Positions 12,796-13,550 of a stretch of DNA of 13,550 bases are shown here, piece by piece. Made by a program: the position numbers and the translations under genes. The notes beneath the pieces are model-generated. The model did not search any database. It saw only the letters and a program-made list of their open reading frames with translations, and was not told the origin of the DNA. The DNA comes from an uncultured Eubacteriales bacterium (GTDB taxonomy: Bacteria > Bacillota > Clostridia > Oscillospirales > Oscillospiraceae), in contig URKW01000056.1 of NCBI GenBank assembly GCA_900548615.1, forward strand, positions 1-13,550, in the 5' to 3' direction. Within the stretch, counting starts at the first letter, position 1, and the number at the start of each line of letters is the position of its first letter.

Positions 12796-13550
12796 TTATA
12801 TTGCCAGCAGCGTCACGTTTTTATGCCCGCTGAGGTACGCGCCCTCCCGCTTTTGGCAGGTAAACAGCAAGATCTGCCGCTTTTCACTCTCCTCCAGCAG
12901 ATAGTCCAGCGCCGCATGGAGCCGATCGTCGTCGAAGGTCAGCAGCGCGTCGTCCAGGATCAGGGGTACGCTCTTGTCCTCCGGCAGCACCAGATCGCAG
13001 ATGGCCAGCCGCACCGCCAGATACAGCTGGTCGGCGGCGCCCTGGCTTAGCAGCTGGACGCTGCGCTGCGCGCCCTCGCTGTCCGTTTCCAGCGAGAGGT
13101 CGCGGCTCAGCAGCACCTTCTGGTAGCGCCCGGCGGTGATCTTGCTGAAAATTTCCGCTGCCCGTGCGCCCAGCGCCGGAGAGAAGCGGTTTTGCAGGGT
13201 GGTGTTGGCCTCGTCCAGCACCGTCATGGCCAGCGCGATGGCGTCGTACTCGCCTTGCAGCTGCTGGAGCTGCTGGCGGCACTGCTGCAACTGGGCGTCG
13301 ATATCACCGGCGCTGCCCAGCGCCCGCAGCTGTCCCGTCAGGGTGTCCAGTCGTGAGCGGGCGCTCTGTTGGAGCTGGGTGATCCGGGGAAGCTGCTCCG
13401 CCAGCGCTTCCTGAGAAATGGTGGGCCGGGGCAGCGGCGTGTCGTCGGTGTTGGACATGCTTTCCGGCAGCTGCTGCTTCAGCAGGTCGCGGCGCATGGC
13501 GGCATCCCGCGCCGCCTGCCGGGCAGCGGACAGGGCGGTGCGCTGCTGCC
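12796..13550 (-). CDS. AAA/SMC-like ATPase, YhaN/SbcC type (C-terminal part, start outside window)
   Basis: The frame is open to the window edge, so the ATG at 13497 is internal and about 250 C-terminal residues are visible. The first ~130 are Gln/Arg/Leu/Ala-rich coiled coil (for example QLQQCRQQLQQLQGEYDAI). The ATPase half follows: FSKITAGRYQKVLLSRDL, the signature-like LSQGAADQLYLAVRLAICD, Walker B with D-loop VPLILDDALLTFDDDRL, and RQILLFTCQKREGAYL. The LSxGAADQ and PLILDDAL pairing, with FTC at the position of the switch region, is typical of YhaN-like proteins related to SbcC/Rad50. These usually act in DNA end processing with an SbcD-like nuclease, whose gene would be expected upstream outside the window. 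Walker A must also be there. Confidence 0.85.
   Translation of the reverse strand, partial: QQRTALSAARQAARDAAMRRDLLKQQLPESMSNTDDTPLPRPTISQEALAEQLPRITQLQQSARSRLDTLTGQLRALGSAGDIDAQLQQCRQQLQQLQGEYDAIALAMTVLDEANTTLQNRFSPALGARAAEIFSKITAGRYQKVLLSRDLSLETDSEGAQRSVQLLSQGAADQLYLAVRLAICDLVLPEDKSVPLILDDALLTFDDDRLHAALDYLLEESEKRQILLFTCQKREGAYLSGHKNVTLLAI

Overview
The window is a GC-rich (roughly 60 %) chromosomal stretch that reads as a gut Clostridia genome of the Oscillospiraceae type (Oscillibacter/Flavonifractor/Dysosmobacter-like). That assignment is an inference from protein style, strong AAGGAG ribosome binding sites, and intergenic regions packed with hairpin repeats. No rRNA, tRNA, CRISPR, insertion sequence or phage gene is visible.

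Layout. (1) 1-931: the 3' end of an NhaC-type Na+/H+ antiporter gene closed by a strong terminator. (2) 932-1174: a run of four hairpins, then the terminator of the opposing gene. (3) 1175-2194 (-): a sugar-transfer-associated ATP-grasp protein. (4) 2332-5542 (+): a compact operon with a near-consensus promoter overlapped by a perfect 10-bp inverted-repeat operator, then a YtrA-type GntR repressor, an ABC ATPase and a very large ABC-2 permease with an extracytoplasmic domain. This resembles the cell-envelope-stress ytr systems. (5) 5543-6286: no gene, dense hairpin repeats. (6) 6287-7531 (+): a processive family-2 glycosyltransferase with TM anchors. (7) 7532-7998: hairpin repeats, then a pair of short palindromes two helical turns apart. 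(8) 7999-10391 (+): a BceA/BceB-like ABC transporter pair closed by a terminator. (9) 10431-11024: no gene, hairpin repeats. (10) 11025-13550 (-): a GufA-like ZIP metal transporter, an Mrp/NBP35 Fe-S carrier ATPase, and the C-terminal part of a YhaN/SbcC-like coiled-coil ATPase that runs off the window.

The coding genes are mostly recognisable families. Two ABC systems of kinds often linked to antimicrobial peptide or envelope stress lie on either side of a polysaccharide-type glycosyltransferase, which hints at an envelope-related neighbourhood.

The least explained signal is noncoding. A roughly 200-bp element occurs twice in opposite orientation (5819-6022 and 10440-10640). Its sequence has diverged but its ordered hairpins are kept through paired changes in both arms. 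A second family of short hairpins shares GTAGGG/CCCTAC ends but has different self-complementary cores. One member lies as a near-identical direct repeat on both sides of the glycosyltransferase gene, and again inverted beyond the Bce-like operon.
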